DNA from: Bacillota bacterium
Lineage (GTDB): Bacteria; Bacillota; Clostridia; Acetivibrionales; DTU013
NCBI GenBank assembly: GCA_023439545.1
Contig: JAEXNT010000010.1
Location: 62,001 to 126,000, forward strand
Length of the DNA: 64,000 nt
Direction of reading: 5' to 3'
Shown: positions 42,093 to 50,722 of the stretch, in pieces
How positions within the stretch are numbered: the stretch's first letter is position 1
How the letters are laid out: every line of letters starts with the position of its first letter
Position numbers and translations under genes: made by a program
The notes under the pieces: model-generated
The model's input: the letters and a program-made list of their open reading frames with translations, nothing else
Database searches by the model: none
Told to the model about the DNA's origin: nothing

Positions 42093-43534
42093 GCGTTTCG
42101 AGCTTTCTGTCCGAAGCCTTGAACTGGGCGGAGCAGGATGAAAATATACGCTGCATGGTTCTGGTAGGATCGCAGGCCAGGGGTACGGCGAGGATTGATT
42201 CGGATGTCGATCTCGTGGTGATGGCGGACGATCCAAGGCTGTTTGTCAGGGATCATTCCTTCGCAGGCAGGTTCGGCAGTATTGATAAAATGCAAACCGA
42301 GGATTGGGGGAGGGTCACATCCGTAAGGGTGTTTTATAATGACGGGCTGGAAGTGGAGTTCGGCTTCACTGATCCTTCCTGGTGTTCCGTACCGCTCGAT
42401 GCGGGCACGCTTAAGGTATTGACTGACGGTTACAGGGTAATGGCCGACAAGGAAAACTATTTTTCACATATAGACATCGAAAGCAGGCACAGCACCGTGG
42501 TGAAAAGCCGCGATATGTCGAAACCGGCCTGCGGAATTGATAAACCGGCGGAAGGCGGTCCGGAGCCGGAGGCCGGCACGATGGCAGCTAACAAACCGGC
42601 GGCGCATAAGATTACGCGGAACAAGTCGGCGGCGCATAAGACCGCGCAGAGCAGGTCGGCGGGCTGCAGAAAGATCGCCTGCAGAAGTGAAAAAGAAATG
42701 ATGGAACTTATCCTTGATACGGCCAGAAGCGATGAACGCATCAGGGCTGTTGTGATGAACGGTTCAAGAGCGAATCCTGTCGCGCCGAAAGACTTTTATC
42801 AAGATTATGATATCGTTTATGTGGTCACGGAATTGAAACCTTTCATTCAGGACCACAGCTGGATAGATATCTTTGGGGAGAGGCTCATACTACAGATGCC
42901 GGAGGCAATGGACCTGCTTCCTCCGTGCAACAACGGCAGCTTCAACTACCAGATGCTGTTCATCGATGGAAACAGGATCGACCTGGTTTTGATTCCGGTC
43001 GACAAAACGGGCGAACTGCTTGGAAAGGACAGCCTTACAGTCAACCTGCTGGATAAGGACGGCATACTGCCGCCGGCAGGAGTGCCGAACGACAGCAGCT
43101 ATCACATAATGCCGCCGACCGAAAAGCTTTATTCCGACTGCTGCAATGAGTTCTGGTGGGTGCTGCAGAACGTCGCAAAGGGCATTTGCCGGGATGAATT
43201 GCCCTATGCCATGAGGATGTTCGAATATGCCAGAGACATGCTGGATCAGATGATTTGCTGGCAAATAGGCGGCATTAACGGTTTTAAGGTGTCGACCGGC
43301 AAATGCGGCAAGTATTTTAAAAGGTATCTTTCCGAAAGCCAATACAAAATGTATACCGGGACTTATTCCAATGCTGAATACGGTAAGCTGTGGAAAGCTG
43401 TTTTCACCATGTGCGGGCTATTCAGGGAAATGGCGAAGGATGTGGCGGAACGGTCTGGATTTATTTATCCCGAATTGGAGGACCGCGGTATGACGGTATA
43501 TTTGAAAAAATCAAGGGATATTCCGCGAAAGTAG
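42089..43534 (+). CDS. Fusion of a nucleotidyltransferase and an ANT(6)-like adenylyltransferase
   Basis: The 481-residue protein has three parts. Residues 1-140 are a MNT-type nucleotidyltransferase ('LVGSQARGTARIDSDVDLVV'). Residues about 142-202 are a low-complexity Lys/Ala linker with repeats such as 'RNKSAAHKTAQ'. Residues about 203-480 match aminoglycoside 6-adenylyltransferase ('VVMNGSRANPVAPKDFYQDY', 'FIQDHSWIDIFGERLILQMP'). Stand-alone ANT(6) is about 290 residues, so the second half is complete. A resistance role is possible, but clostridial chromosomal ANT(6)-like proteins are often uncharacterised. It is coupled to the methyltransferase. Confidence 0.88.
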   Translation: MSVSSFLSEALNWAEQDENIRCMVLVGSQARGTARIDSDVDLVVMADDPRLFVRDHSFAGRFGSIDKMQTEDWGRVTSVRVFYNDGLEVEFGFTDPSWCSVPLDAGTLKVLTDGYRVMADKENYFSHIDIESRHSTVVKSRDMSKPACGIDKPAEGGPEPEAGTMAANKPAAHKITRNKSAAHKTAQSRSAGCRKIACRSEKEMMELILDTARSDERIRAVVMNGSRANPVAPKDFYQDYDIVYVVTELKPFIQDHSWIDIFGERLILQMPEAMDLLPPCNNGSFNYQMLFIDGNRIDLVLIPVDKTGELLGKDSLTVNLLDKDGILPPAGVPNDSSYHIMPPTEKLYSDCCNEFWWVLQNVAKGICRDELPYAMRMFEYARDMLDQMICWQIGGINGFKVSTGKCGKYFKRYLSESQYKMYTGTYSNAEYGKLWKAVFTMCGLFREMAKDVAERSGFIYPELEDRGMTVYLKKSRDIPRK

Positions 43535-43539
43535 TACGA

Positions 43540-43569
43540 TTTACATAAATTTAAGCAATTGTTTAGAAT
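43540..43569 (+). promoter_or_regulatory. Possible promoter before the DinB gene
   Basis: TTTACA at 43540-43545 and TAGAAT at 43564-43569 with an 18-base spacer, 22 bases before the start codon. Confidence 0.5.
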
Positions 43570-43591
43570 GAACTAATACAGGAGGTATATT

Positions 43592-44047
43592 ATGATCGAT
43601 ACAAAAAATTTCTCGGAGATGGTGGAGCAATTCCATAAAAAGCTTGGGGAGGTCCCTGCGGAGCTCACAGACATAAGGCCTGCCGAGGATAGCTGGTCGC
43701 TCAAGGAAATCATAGGGCATTTGATCGACTCGACATCGAACAACCACCAGAGATTCGTCAGGCTGCAATTCGGCGACCTGCTGGATTTCCCGCCATACGA
43801 GGCGGAAAGCTGGATACGGGTGCAGAATTACAGGAGTATGGACTGGAGAGAGCTTGCGACACTTTGGTATTCCTATAACCGTATATTGTTGAGGATCATT
43901 GAGAATATTGACGAAAGCGCGCTGGAAAATGTCTGGGTCAAGGGTGAGGACGCACTGCCGCTGAATTTTATCGTAAAGGATTTTTACAGGCATTTACAGT
44001 GGCATATCGGACATTTCGAAGGCAGGCTCAAGGAAGTAACGGCTTAA
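43592..44047 (+). CDS. DinB family protein
   Basis: The 151-residue protein is a four-helix DinB/YfiT-type fold. Metal-binding histidines are seen in 'SLKEIIGHLIDSTSNNHQRF' and 'FYRHLQWHIGHFEGRL'. Family members bind a divalent metal and include thiol transferases; the substrate is unknown. AGGAGGT precedes the ATG. Another DinB-like gene lies at 44.7 kb. Confidence 0.9.
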   Translation: MIDTKNFSEMVEQFHKKLGEVPAELTDIRPAEDSWSLKEIIGHLIDSTSNNHQRFVRLQFGDLLDFPPYEAESWIRVQNYRSMDWRELATLWYSYNRILLRIIENIDESALENVWVKGEDALPLNFIVKDFYRHLQWHIGHFEGRLKEVTA

Positions 44048-44103
44048 CGAAGTAGAAGGCGGAGAGGTATTCACGGTAAACAGGACAGGATTGTGAGGTC
44101 AGA

Positions 44104-44715
44104 ATGGTTCGATTTTACATAACGAGACATGGTGAAACGCTTTGGAATACGCAGAAGAGGATGCAGGGACACAAGGATTCACCGCTGACGGAGCTTGGTA
44201 TAAGCCAGGCGGAATCGCTTGCAGGAGCTTTGAGGGAAGTTGAATTCGAAGCGGCCTATTCAAGCTCGAGCCGGAGGGCGCTGCAGACTGCGCGCATTAT
44301 TATCGGGGACAGGGATGTTCCGGTCGTACCGATGGACGGCCTTATGGAAATAAACCTCGGCGTATGGGAAGGTATGGTGTTTTCAGAGGCAGAGAAGCTT
44401 TACCCCGAGGAATTCAAAAATTTCTGGGAGCACCCGGACAGATACAGGCCTCTCGGCGGAGAAAGCTTTGAAGCTTTGATCGACCGCGTCGGCAGGACTA
44501 TGGAGACCCTGGCGAGAAGGCACAAAGAGGGGAATCTGCTGGTGGTCACTCATGCGGTCACGCTGAAAGCGATCACGACCTATATTGAAAAAAAGGAAAT
44601 AAAGGATCTTTGGACCGGTGCCTATATAAAGCAGGCCTGTTTGAACCTGCTCGAATTTGAGGATGGAAAATGGAATCCCGTGATATGGGGTGATATTTCA
44701 CATTACGAGGAATAG
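44104..44715 (+). CDS. Histidine phosphatase family protein
   Basis: The 203-residue protein begins 'VRFYITRHGETLWNTQKR', with the phosphorylated His9 in the RHG motif, then 'AYSSSSRRALQTA' and a second His in 'LLVVTHAVTLKA'. The pattern is that of GpmB/CobC-type phosphatases; cobalamin (CobC) function is possible but no cob genes are near. GAGGT precedes the ATG. Confidence 0.92.
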   Translation: MVRFYITRHGETLWNTQKRMQGHKDSPLTELGISQAESLAGALREVEFEAAYSSSSRRALQTARIIIGDRDVPVVPMDGLMEINLGVWEGMVFSEAEKLYPEEFKNFWEHPDRYRPLGGESFEALIDRVGRTMETLARRHKEGNLLVVTHAVTLKAITTYIEKKEIKDLWTGAYIKQACLNLLEFEDGKWNPVIWGDISHYEE

Positions 44716-44726
44716 GAGGTATTATC

Positions 44727-45212
44727 ATGAGCAGCAGCATTATTAAATCTGCAAAAATACATTTCGATTTGAGCTTTGATATGCTCGAAAAAATGATCAT
44801 TCAGTGCCCTGATGAACTCTGGGATAAAAAACTTGCGGGATTCGTTTTCTGGCAGCAGATACTGCACGCCCTGACGGGTGTCGAATATTGGATGAGACAG
44901 GCCGGGGACGAATTCACCGAGCCGTTTGCGGAGAGGAAGCTGTACCCCGAACTCGAAAATGACCCTGAGGGCAGTATTACAAGGGACGAGCTGATAGAAT
45001 ACAAAAACAGAGTCAAAAGGATCTGCAGCAGCTTTTTTGAAGGCCGGAACGACGAATGGCTGAGTGAGCCGAACGTTATTTGCAATGGGATCAACAATAT
45101 CGACATAGTATTCATGCTGACAAGGCACGTGCAATACCACGTAGGCCATTGCGACAGTATTCTCAGGGACAGGAACTACGAGGCGGTCGAATGGGTGGAT
45201 TACTTCAGATGA
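44727..45212 (+). CDS. DinB-like protein
   Basis: The 161-residue helical protein has 'FVFWQQILHALTGVEYWM' and 'FMLTRHVQYHVGHCDSIL', which place three His residues as in DinB-fold metal sites. It lies 11 bases after the phosphatase stop, behind GGAGGT. Function unknown. Confidence 0.83.
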   Translation: MSSSIIKSAKIHFDLSFDMLEKMIIQCPDELWDKKLAGFVFWQQILHALTGVEYWMRQAGDEFTEPFAERKLYPELENDPEGSITRDELIEYKNRVKRICSSFFEGRNDEWLSEPNVICNGINNIDIVFMLTRHVQYHVGHCDSILRDRNYEAVEWVDYFR

Positions 45213-45241
45213 CTTGATCGGAGCGCTCAAGGGTGGGCTGT

Positions 45242-45712
45242 ATGATGACAGTGGAAATCGTTTATACCGACAGTGAAGATCAGGACTTCGCAAAGCTGAT
45301 CAAAATGCTCGACGAGGATCTGAATGAGAGATATGGGGAGCTTCAGAAGCAATATGAGGCCCATAACAGGATCGATCACATAAAGAACGTTGTATTGCTT
45401 TATGTCGAGGGACATCCTGCGGCCTGCGGGGCATTCAAACGCTATGATCCCGAATCGGCCGAGCTGAAGCGTATTTTTGTCGCAAAAGAATACAGGGGAC
45501 TGGGCTTATCGAAAATATTAGTTGCCAGGCTCGAGGAGTGGGCAATCAAGGAAGGCTTCGGGTATGCAGTTCTGGAAACCGGTAAAAGGCAGAATGAGGC
45601 GATCGGTCTTTATAAGAAATGCGGTTACGAAGTAATACCGAATTATGGGGTATATATCGGAAACAGCAACAGTGTCTGTATGAGGAAAAGCTTGGTACAG
45701 AACCGTGAATAG
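45242..45712 (+). CDS. GNAT family N-acetyltransferase
   Basis: The 157-residue protein has 'LKRIFVAKEYRGLGLSKILVARL' and 'VLETGKRQNEAIGLYKKCGY', a standard GNAT core. ATG 45242 is a few bases after AAGGGTGGG; ATG 45245 is equally possible. The substrate is unknown. It follows the DinB-like gene by 29 bases. Confidence 0.9.
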   Translation: MMTVEIVYTDSEDQDFAKLIKMLDEDLNERYGELQKQYEAHNRIDHIKNVVLLYVEGHPAACGAFKRYDPESAELKRIFVAKEYRGLGLSKILVARLEEWAIKEGFGYAVLETGKRQNEAIGLYKKCGYEVIPNYGVYIGNSNSVCMRKSLVQNRE

Positions 45713-45820
45713 TACTGTGCGCAGTATCGAGAATAGTATCGAGCGTAAGCGCTGTGCACATTGTCGCGGAATGCTTACTGTAAGCGGCTTTCAAACCTTA
45801 TTGAACAAAATGCGGAAGAA

Positions 45821-45849
45821 CTTGACAGCCGAACATATGTTTGATATTA
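45821..45849 (+). promoter_or_regulatory. Promoter with a LexA-like box before DUF3795
   Basis: TTGACA at 45821-45826 and TATTAT at 45844-45849 are 17 bases apart. CGAACATATGTTTG (45829-45842) lies between them, identical in sequence and placement to the box at 33276. Confidence 0.7.
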
Positions 45850-45894
45850 TATATCCATAAATTGTATGGAATGCTCGGTTAGGGGGAGATAGAG

Positions 45895-46272
45895 ATGGAC
45901 AGGGAAAAAGGAATAGCTTTTTGCGGACTTGCATGCGCTTTGTGTATCGAAAACACAACCTGCGCAGGCTGCAGAAATGAAGGCTGCAAGGACAAGGACT
46001 GGTGCAAGAATTTCAAATGCTTCAAGACCAAAGGCATCAGAGGCTGCTGGGAATGCAGCGAATTCCCCTGTAGCGGAGGCATGCTGGATAATAAAAGAAT
46101 AAGGGCTTTTGCGGCTTTCATTAAAAAATATGGCGAGGAATACCTTCTCGATTGTCTCGCTAAAAATGAAAAAGCCGGCATAGTATACCACAATCCGGGT
46201 GAACTGACGGGTGATTATGATATCCCCGAGACGGAAGAAGGTATCATACAGATGATACTCAACGGAAGGTAG
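45895..46272 (+). CDS. DUF3795 Cys-rich protein
   Basis: The 125-residue protein has an N-terminal Cys-rich region: 'CGLACALCIENTTCAGCRNEGC', 'CKNFKC' and 'GCWECSEFPC' (split here across residues 9-60), as in the DUF3795 family, which is presumed to bind zinc or a cluster. The C-terminal half is a helix pair ('RAFAAFIKKYGEEYLL'). Function unknown. GGGGGAGA precedes the ATG. A LexA-like box lies in its promoter. Confidence 0.88.
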   Translation: MDREKGIAFCGLACALCIENTTCAGCRNEGCKDKDWCKNFKCFKTKGIRGCWECSEFPCSGGMLDNKRIRAFAAFIKKYGEEYLLDCLAKNEKAGIVYHNPGELTGDYDIPETEEGIIQMILNGR

Positions 46273-46288
46273 AGCCAAAATCACGTCC

Positions 46289-46302
46289 CGCCCGAGCGGG
46301 CG
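46289..46302 (+). other. GC-rich hairpin in the leader of the next GNAT
   Basis: CGCCC-GAGC-GGGCG lies in the 59-base leader between DUF3795 and the GNAT gene. It is not followed by T residues. It might be a translation-control hairpin or a small palindromic insertion. Confidence 0.45.
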
Positions 46303-46331
46303 TGGCCCAAAGGCGAGTCACGGTGAAGAAA

Positions 46332-46781
46332 ATGGTTGAAAGAGCTTTGTTCGAAGATCTCGAAGAGATACTCTCGCTGCAGAAACTGGCATACCAAAGC
46401 GAAGCCTTGATATGCAACGATTTCAGCATACCTCCGCTGACCCAGACGATTGACGGTATACGCGACGATTTTCGGAACCAGGTCATATTGAAGGCTGTTA
46501 TGGAAGACAATATAATAGGATCCATAAGGGCATGCGAAAAGGACGGAACGTGTTTCATAGGCCGCGTTGTCGTACATCCTGAATATCAGAACAGGGGAAT
46601 CGGCAGAAAGCTTATGCTTGCCGTCGAGGAGGTATTCCCTCAGTGTCGGAAGTTCTCTCTGTTTACCGGGAAAAACAGTGTAAAAAATCTATATTTCTAT
46701 GGAAGCCTCGGTTATAAGCAGGTCAGGGAAGAGTATATACACGATACCCTGACTTTCGTCTATCTGGAAAAAGTTAAATGA
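46332..46781 (+). CDS. GNAT family N-acetyltransferase
   Basis: The 149-residue protein begins 'VERALFEDLEEILSLQKLAY' and has the acetyl-CoA loop 'VVVHPEYQNRGIGRKLMLAV' and 'SVKNLYFYGSLGYKQV'. ATG 46332 gives the usual GNAT N-terminus and has GGTG six bases before it; GTG 46323 is also in frame. The substrate is unknown. Confidence 0.9.
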   Translation: MVERALFEDLEEILSLQKLAYQSEALICNDFSIPPLTQTIDGIRDDFRNQVILKAVMEDNIIGSIRACEKDGTCFIGRVVVHPEYQNRGIGRKLMLAVEEVFPQCRKFSLFTGKNSVKNLYFYGSLGYKQVREEYIHDTLTFVYLEKVK

Positions 46782-46845
46782 GAAAATAAAATCGAATATG
46801 GTACAATTGTTTTATGCAGTATAACTTCACCCTTCGGAGGCGTCT

Positions 46846-49800
46846 ATGGGGCTCAGAATTGTATATGGCCGGGCCGGAAGCGGTAAATCAGCCTTCTGCC
46901 TTCATGAAATAAAAAACAGGAGCGGTGCTGAACACCCGCTGGTATTGATCGTACCGGAGCAATTTTCTCTGCAGGCTGAAAAAAGCCTCGCTAAAACGAC
47001 GGGTTCGTCCGGCATATTCAGCGCAGAAGTACTTAGCTTCAGGAGACTGGCCTTCCGCGTCTTCGGAGAGGTTGGCGGCATTTCGCGCAAGCATCTGAAT
47101 GCGTCGGGGAAAAGTATGCTGCTGTTCAGGATACTTGACAGGCTTTCGGGCGAATTGAAGGTATTTTCAAGAGCCGCCCTGAGAAAGGGTTTTACTGAAT
47201 CGCTGTCCGATGCTATCACGGAATTCAAGCGTTACGACATCCCGCCCGAGCAACTGTATAAAGCGGCGGAAATGCAGGAGGTCAGCCTTCCGCTGAGGGA
47301 CAAGCTCAGCGATCTGGCGCTGGTCTATTCGGAATTCGAGAAGCAGCTGCACCAAAACTATCTGGATTCTGATGACGACCTCGTAGAGCTGTTTAAAAAG
47401 CTGGACGAATCCAGACAGTTTGACGGCGCCGAAATATGGATAGATGAGTTTTCGGGTTTTACGCCTCAGGAATACAAAGTAATTGCCAAACTGTTGCAAA
47501 AAGCTGAAAGAGTTACGGTGTGCCTTTGCACCGACAACATATCCGATGGCGCAGGCAGCCTTTCGGGAGGGTACGGCAGCGAAGCTTCGATGGTATTTGA
47601 GCCCGTCAGGAATACTGCGGTGAAGCTTACCCGAATGGCTGAAAAACAAGGCGTTATAGTCGAAAAGCCCGTGAAGCTCGGTGGGGAAAACGGAATATTA
47701 CCCCGTTTTGCCGCCTCTGAGGAGCTTGGACATCTCGAAAGGAATTTCTACAATTACCCTTATAAAAAATATTCTAAATGCGCAGGAGATGTTTTGATTT
47801 CGGCTTCAGCCAATCCATACTCGGAGGTTGAGGATTGCGCGCGCGATATCATAAGGCTCTGCAGAGAACACAGCTTCAGATACAGGGATATAGCCGTCAC
47901 AATGAGGAATCCCGACAGTTACTCGGGGACAGTCAAAAGCATATTCACAAGGTATGGCATACCTTTCTTTATCGACGGCAAAAGAAATATAGACGGTCAT
48001 CCTCTTATTGTTTTCATACGTTCCGCTCTCGAGATCATAACGACAAACTGGTCCTATGAGGCAGTTTTCAGATATGCGCGGACAGGCCTTGCGGGAGTGG
48101 GGAGAGATGAACTGGACTTGCTGGAAAATTATGTGCTTGCAAACGGGATAAGGGGAAATAACTGGACCCGGGACGAAGACTGGGATCGTCCGATAGTGTT
48201 GAAGGATGGCAGCGCGGAACCTGACCGGCGTGAAACGGAATACCTCTCAAGGATCAATGCCGCAAGGCGCCGGCTATCGGCTCCTGTAGAGTCTTTCCGT
48301 GCAAAGACGAAGGGCCGTACAGGAGCCGTCGATTACTGCACAGCTTTGTATGAACTTCTACGTGAAACGGGCGCCGACAAGCGAATCGAGGAGCTATTGA
48401 AGCAGATCGCAGCCGACGGACGGCTGGACCGTGCGGACGAGTACCGGCAGGTCTGGAATATCGTCATGGAAGTATTCTCTCAGGTGGTAGAAGTACTGGG
48501 AGAGGAGAAACTCGGGGTAGAACGCTTCTCGGAAATACTTGCCGCCGGATTCGAAGGGCACAAGATGGGCTTGATCCCACCGGCGCTCGACCAGGTATTG
48601 GTCGGCAGTATAGAGCGGGCCAGAAGTCATGATATAAGAGCTTTATATATATTGGGAGTAAACGAGGGAGTATTGCCCGGGACCAAAATGGATCAGGGAC
48701 TGCTTTCGGATATGGATCGCGACAGCCTTGGGCAGATAGGTCTCGACCTTGCCGGTAATACGGCAAACAGATGTCTCGAAGAGAGGTTTATGGTATATAT
48801 GGCTCTTGCGACGCCGTCAGCTTACCTTTGGCTGGGCTATCCGACGGCTGACCGCGAGGGCAAGGCCCTGAGACCTTCCCGCGTCATTTCGGAAGTAAAA
48901 AGAATACTGCCCGGCGTTTTGGTAAAGAGCACAATAACCTCCGACAGTCAGGGCGGGATCATAATGCCCGCGGCGCAGGAACCTGCCTTTGATGAACTTG
49001 TAGTGCAGCTTCGCAGGTATTCAGACGGCGAACCGGTAAATGACGGTTGGAGGGACATTTATAAATGGTTTGCAAATAACGAAGAGTGGAAGGTTAAATG
49101 CCTTAACATATTGAACGGCTTGAATTATACCAATCATGCAAAGCAGCTCACAGGCGTCAGAGCTGCGGGTTTGTATGGAAGACCTGTGTTTACGAGCATT
49201 TCCCGAATGGAGGCATATGCGGCGTGTCCGTTTTCTTATTATGTGAAATACGGACTTAGAGCCGGGGAACGCAGGATATACGGTTTTGAACCCGTCGACG
49301 CCGGTACTTTCATGCATCATATGATAGATGAATTTTCAAGGACGCTTGTGAAAAAAGGAGTCAGCTGGCGCCAGCTGGATAAGGAATGGTGCGGCAAGCA
49401 GGTCGGCGTCCTCGTCGATGAATGGCTCTCGGCCAACGCAGGCAGCATTCTCGTCAGCAGCAGGAAATACCGGTACCTTTCCGAAAAACTCAAGAGGACC
49501 GTGACCAAAGCTGTCACACTTATCAGCGGACACATCAGCTCGGGCGGTTTCGAGCCCTCCGGCTATGAAGTCGAATTCGGAGACCGTGGGAGATATCCTG
49601 CGATCACAATTGAACTGCCATCCGGTGAATGCGTGAAAATGACGGGCAGGATCGACAGGATAGACTCAATGAAGAGCGAGGAAGGAACCTATCTCAGAAT
49701 TATCGATTATAAATCCGGCAATAAGGCATTGAAACTGGGAGACATATACTATGGCCTTCAGCTCCAGCTTATCACTTATCTCGACGCCGTGATCGAAAGC

Positions 49801-50505
49801 GAGGAGGAAAAGTGCGGGGAAGAAAAAAGCCTGGTGAATGAGACCGGACACGTCAAAATCGTAGATACCGGCGAGCAATCCGGAAACGGAGGCGCCTGTG
49901 AACGATCCGGAAACGGAGATGCCGATGGACAGACCGGCTCGGGTGGAGAAGGAAAGCTTCTGCCCGCAGGCGTACTATATTTCAGACTGGACGACCCGTT
50001 GATACGATGCAGCAGGGAAAGCACTAACGAGGAAATAGAAAAGGCTATTATGAAAGAGCTTAGAATGAAAGGCCTCGTCCTTGCGGATGTAAAGCTGCTC
50101 AGGGAGATGGACAGGCAGATCGATGGGGACTCGCTTATCGTCCCCGCCCGGATCAACAAGGATGGTACGCTGGGACGGTCCTCCGCGGCCACGCAGGATC
50201 AGTTCAGCATGCTTCGGAGATATGTCAGGAAAACGCTCGCATCCATAGGAAGCGGGATACTGGACGGAAATGTAGCCATAAGTCCGTATAAAAAGAAGTC
50301 GATGACGGCCTGCACCTATTGCAGCTTCAACTCCATATGCCAGTTTGACGTATCGATACGCGACAATCGTTACCGCATGCTTGCCGACCGTAAGGATGAC
50401 GAGTGGTGGCAGGTAATGAGGGGGGCGGAATCCGAGGCCGCTTCCGAGGCTGCTTCCAAGGCCGCTTCTGAGGCTGCTGCGGCTGAAACGGGCGTTGACA
50501 GGTGA
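46846..50505 (+). CDS. addB: AddB, helicase-nuclease subunit
   Basis: AddB with AddA processes double-strand DNA ends for recombination. The 1219-residue protein has a Walker A-like GRAGSGKS near the N-terminus. The C-terminal RecB-like nuclease has 'GRIDRIDSM' and 'LRIIDYKSGNK'. Four Fe-S cysteines are visible: one in 'EAYAACPFSYY' and three in 'CTYCSFNSIC'. It is slightly longer than usual (~1150), owing to a Gly/Glu-rich insertion near 985-1040 ('GEQSGNGGACERSGNGDADG') and an Ala/Ser/Glu repeat tail ('SEAASEAASKAASEAA'). addA follows 217 bases later. Confidence 0.96.
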   Translation: MGLRIVYGRAGSGKSAFCLHEIKNRSGAEHPLVLIVPEQFSLQAEKSLAKTTGSSGIFSAEVLSFRRLAFRVFGEVGGISRKHLNASGKSMLLFRILDRLSGELKVFSRAALRKGFTESLSDAITEFKRYDIPPEQLYKAAEMQEVSLPLRDKLSDLALVYSEFEKQLHQNYLDSDDDLVELFKKLDESRQFDGAEIWIDEFSGFTPQEYKVIAKLLQKAERVTVCLCTDNISDGAGSLSGGYGSEASMVFEPVRNTAVKLTRMAEKQGVIVEKPVKLGGENGILPRFAASEELGHLERNFYNYPYKKYSKCAGDVLISASANPYSEVEDCARDIIRLCREHSFRYRDIAVTMRNPDSYSGTVKSIFTRYGIPFFIDGKRNIDGHPLIVFIRSALEIITTNWSYEAVFRYARTGLAGVGRDELDLLENYVLANGIRGNNWTRDEDWDRPIVLKDGSAEPDRRETEYLSRINAARRRLSAPVESFRAKTKGRTGAVDYCTALYELLRETGADKRIEELLKQIAADGRLDRADEYRQVWNIVMEVFSQVVEVLGEEKLGVERFSEILAAGFEGHKMGLIPPALDQVLVGSIERARSHDIRALYILGVNEGVLPGTKMDQGLLSDMDRDSLGQIGLDLAGNTANRCLEERFMVYMALATPSAYLWLGYPTADREGKALRPSRVISEVKRILPGVLVKSTITSDSQGGIIMPAAQEPAFDELVVQLRRYSDGEPVNDGWRDIYKWFANNEEWKVKCLNILNGLNYTNHAKQLTGVRAAGLYGRPVFTSISRMEAYAACPFSYYVKYGLRAGERRIYGFEPVDAGTFMHHMIDEFSRTLVKKGVSWRQLDKEWCGKQVGVLVDEWLSANAGSILVSSRKYRYLSEKLKRTVTKAVTLISGHISSGGFEPSGYEVEFGDRGRYPAITIELPSGECVKMTGRIDRIDSMKSEEGTYLRIIDYKSGNKALKLGDIYYGLQLQLITYLDAVIESEEEKCGEEKSLVNETGHVKIVDTGEQSGNGGACERSGNGDADGQTGSGGEGKLLPAGVLYFRLDDPLIRCSRESTNEEIEKAIMKELRMKGLVLADVKLLREMDRQIDGDSLIVPARINKDGTLGRSSAATQDQFSMLRRYVRKTLASIGSGILDGNVAISPYKKKSMTACTYCSFNSICQFDVSIRDNRYRMLADRKDDEWWQVMRGAESEAASEAASKAASEAAAAETGVDR

Positions 50506-50612
50506 TGCCGGAACAGGAAAAAGAAACGGGAATAACAGAAAAGAAACGGGCTCAGGGTATTTTCTTTGCCTTGGAACGATAGAGCAAATGGGTCACAGGC
50601 AATGGAACACAA

Positions 50613-50631
50613 AGACAGAGACCTTGTCCCA
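50613..50631. repeat. Second copy of the 19-bp dispersed repeat
   Basis: AGACAGAGACCTTGTCCCA matches 23667-23685 with one mismatch. It lies in the 217-base gap between addB and addA, which otherwise shows no feature I can support. Confidence 0.45.
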
Positions 50632-50722
50632 ATACCAACGCTGAAGGCTTATGATGTTTTTTATGACAGCGGGAGGATGCCCTGTTAACAGCATACTGAT
50701 CGAAATTCAGGGGGATTAAGTA

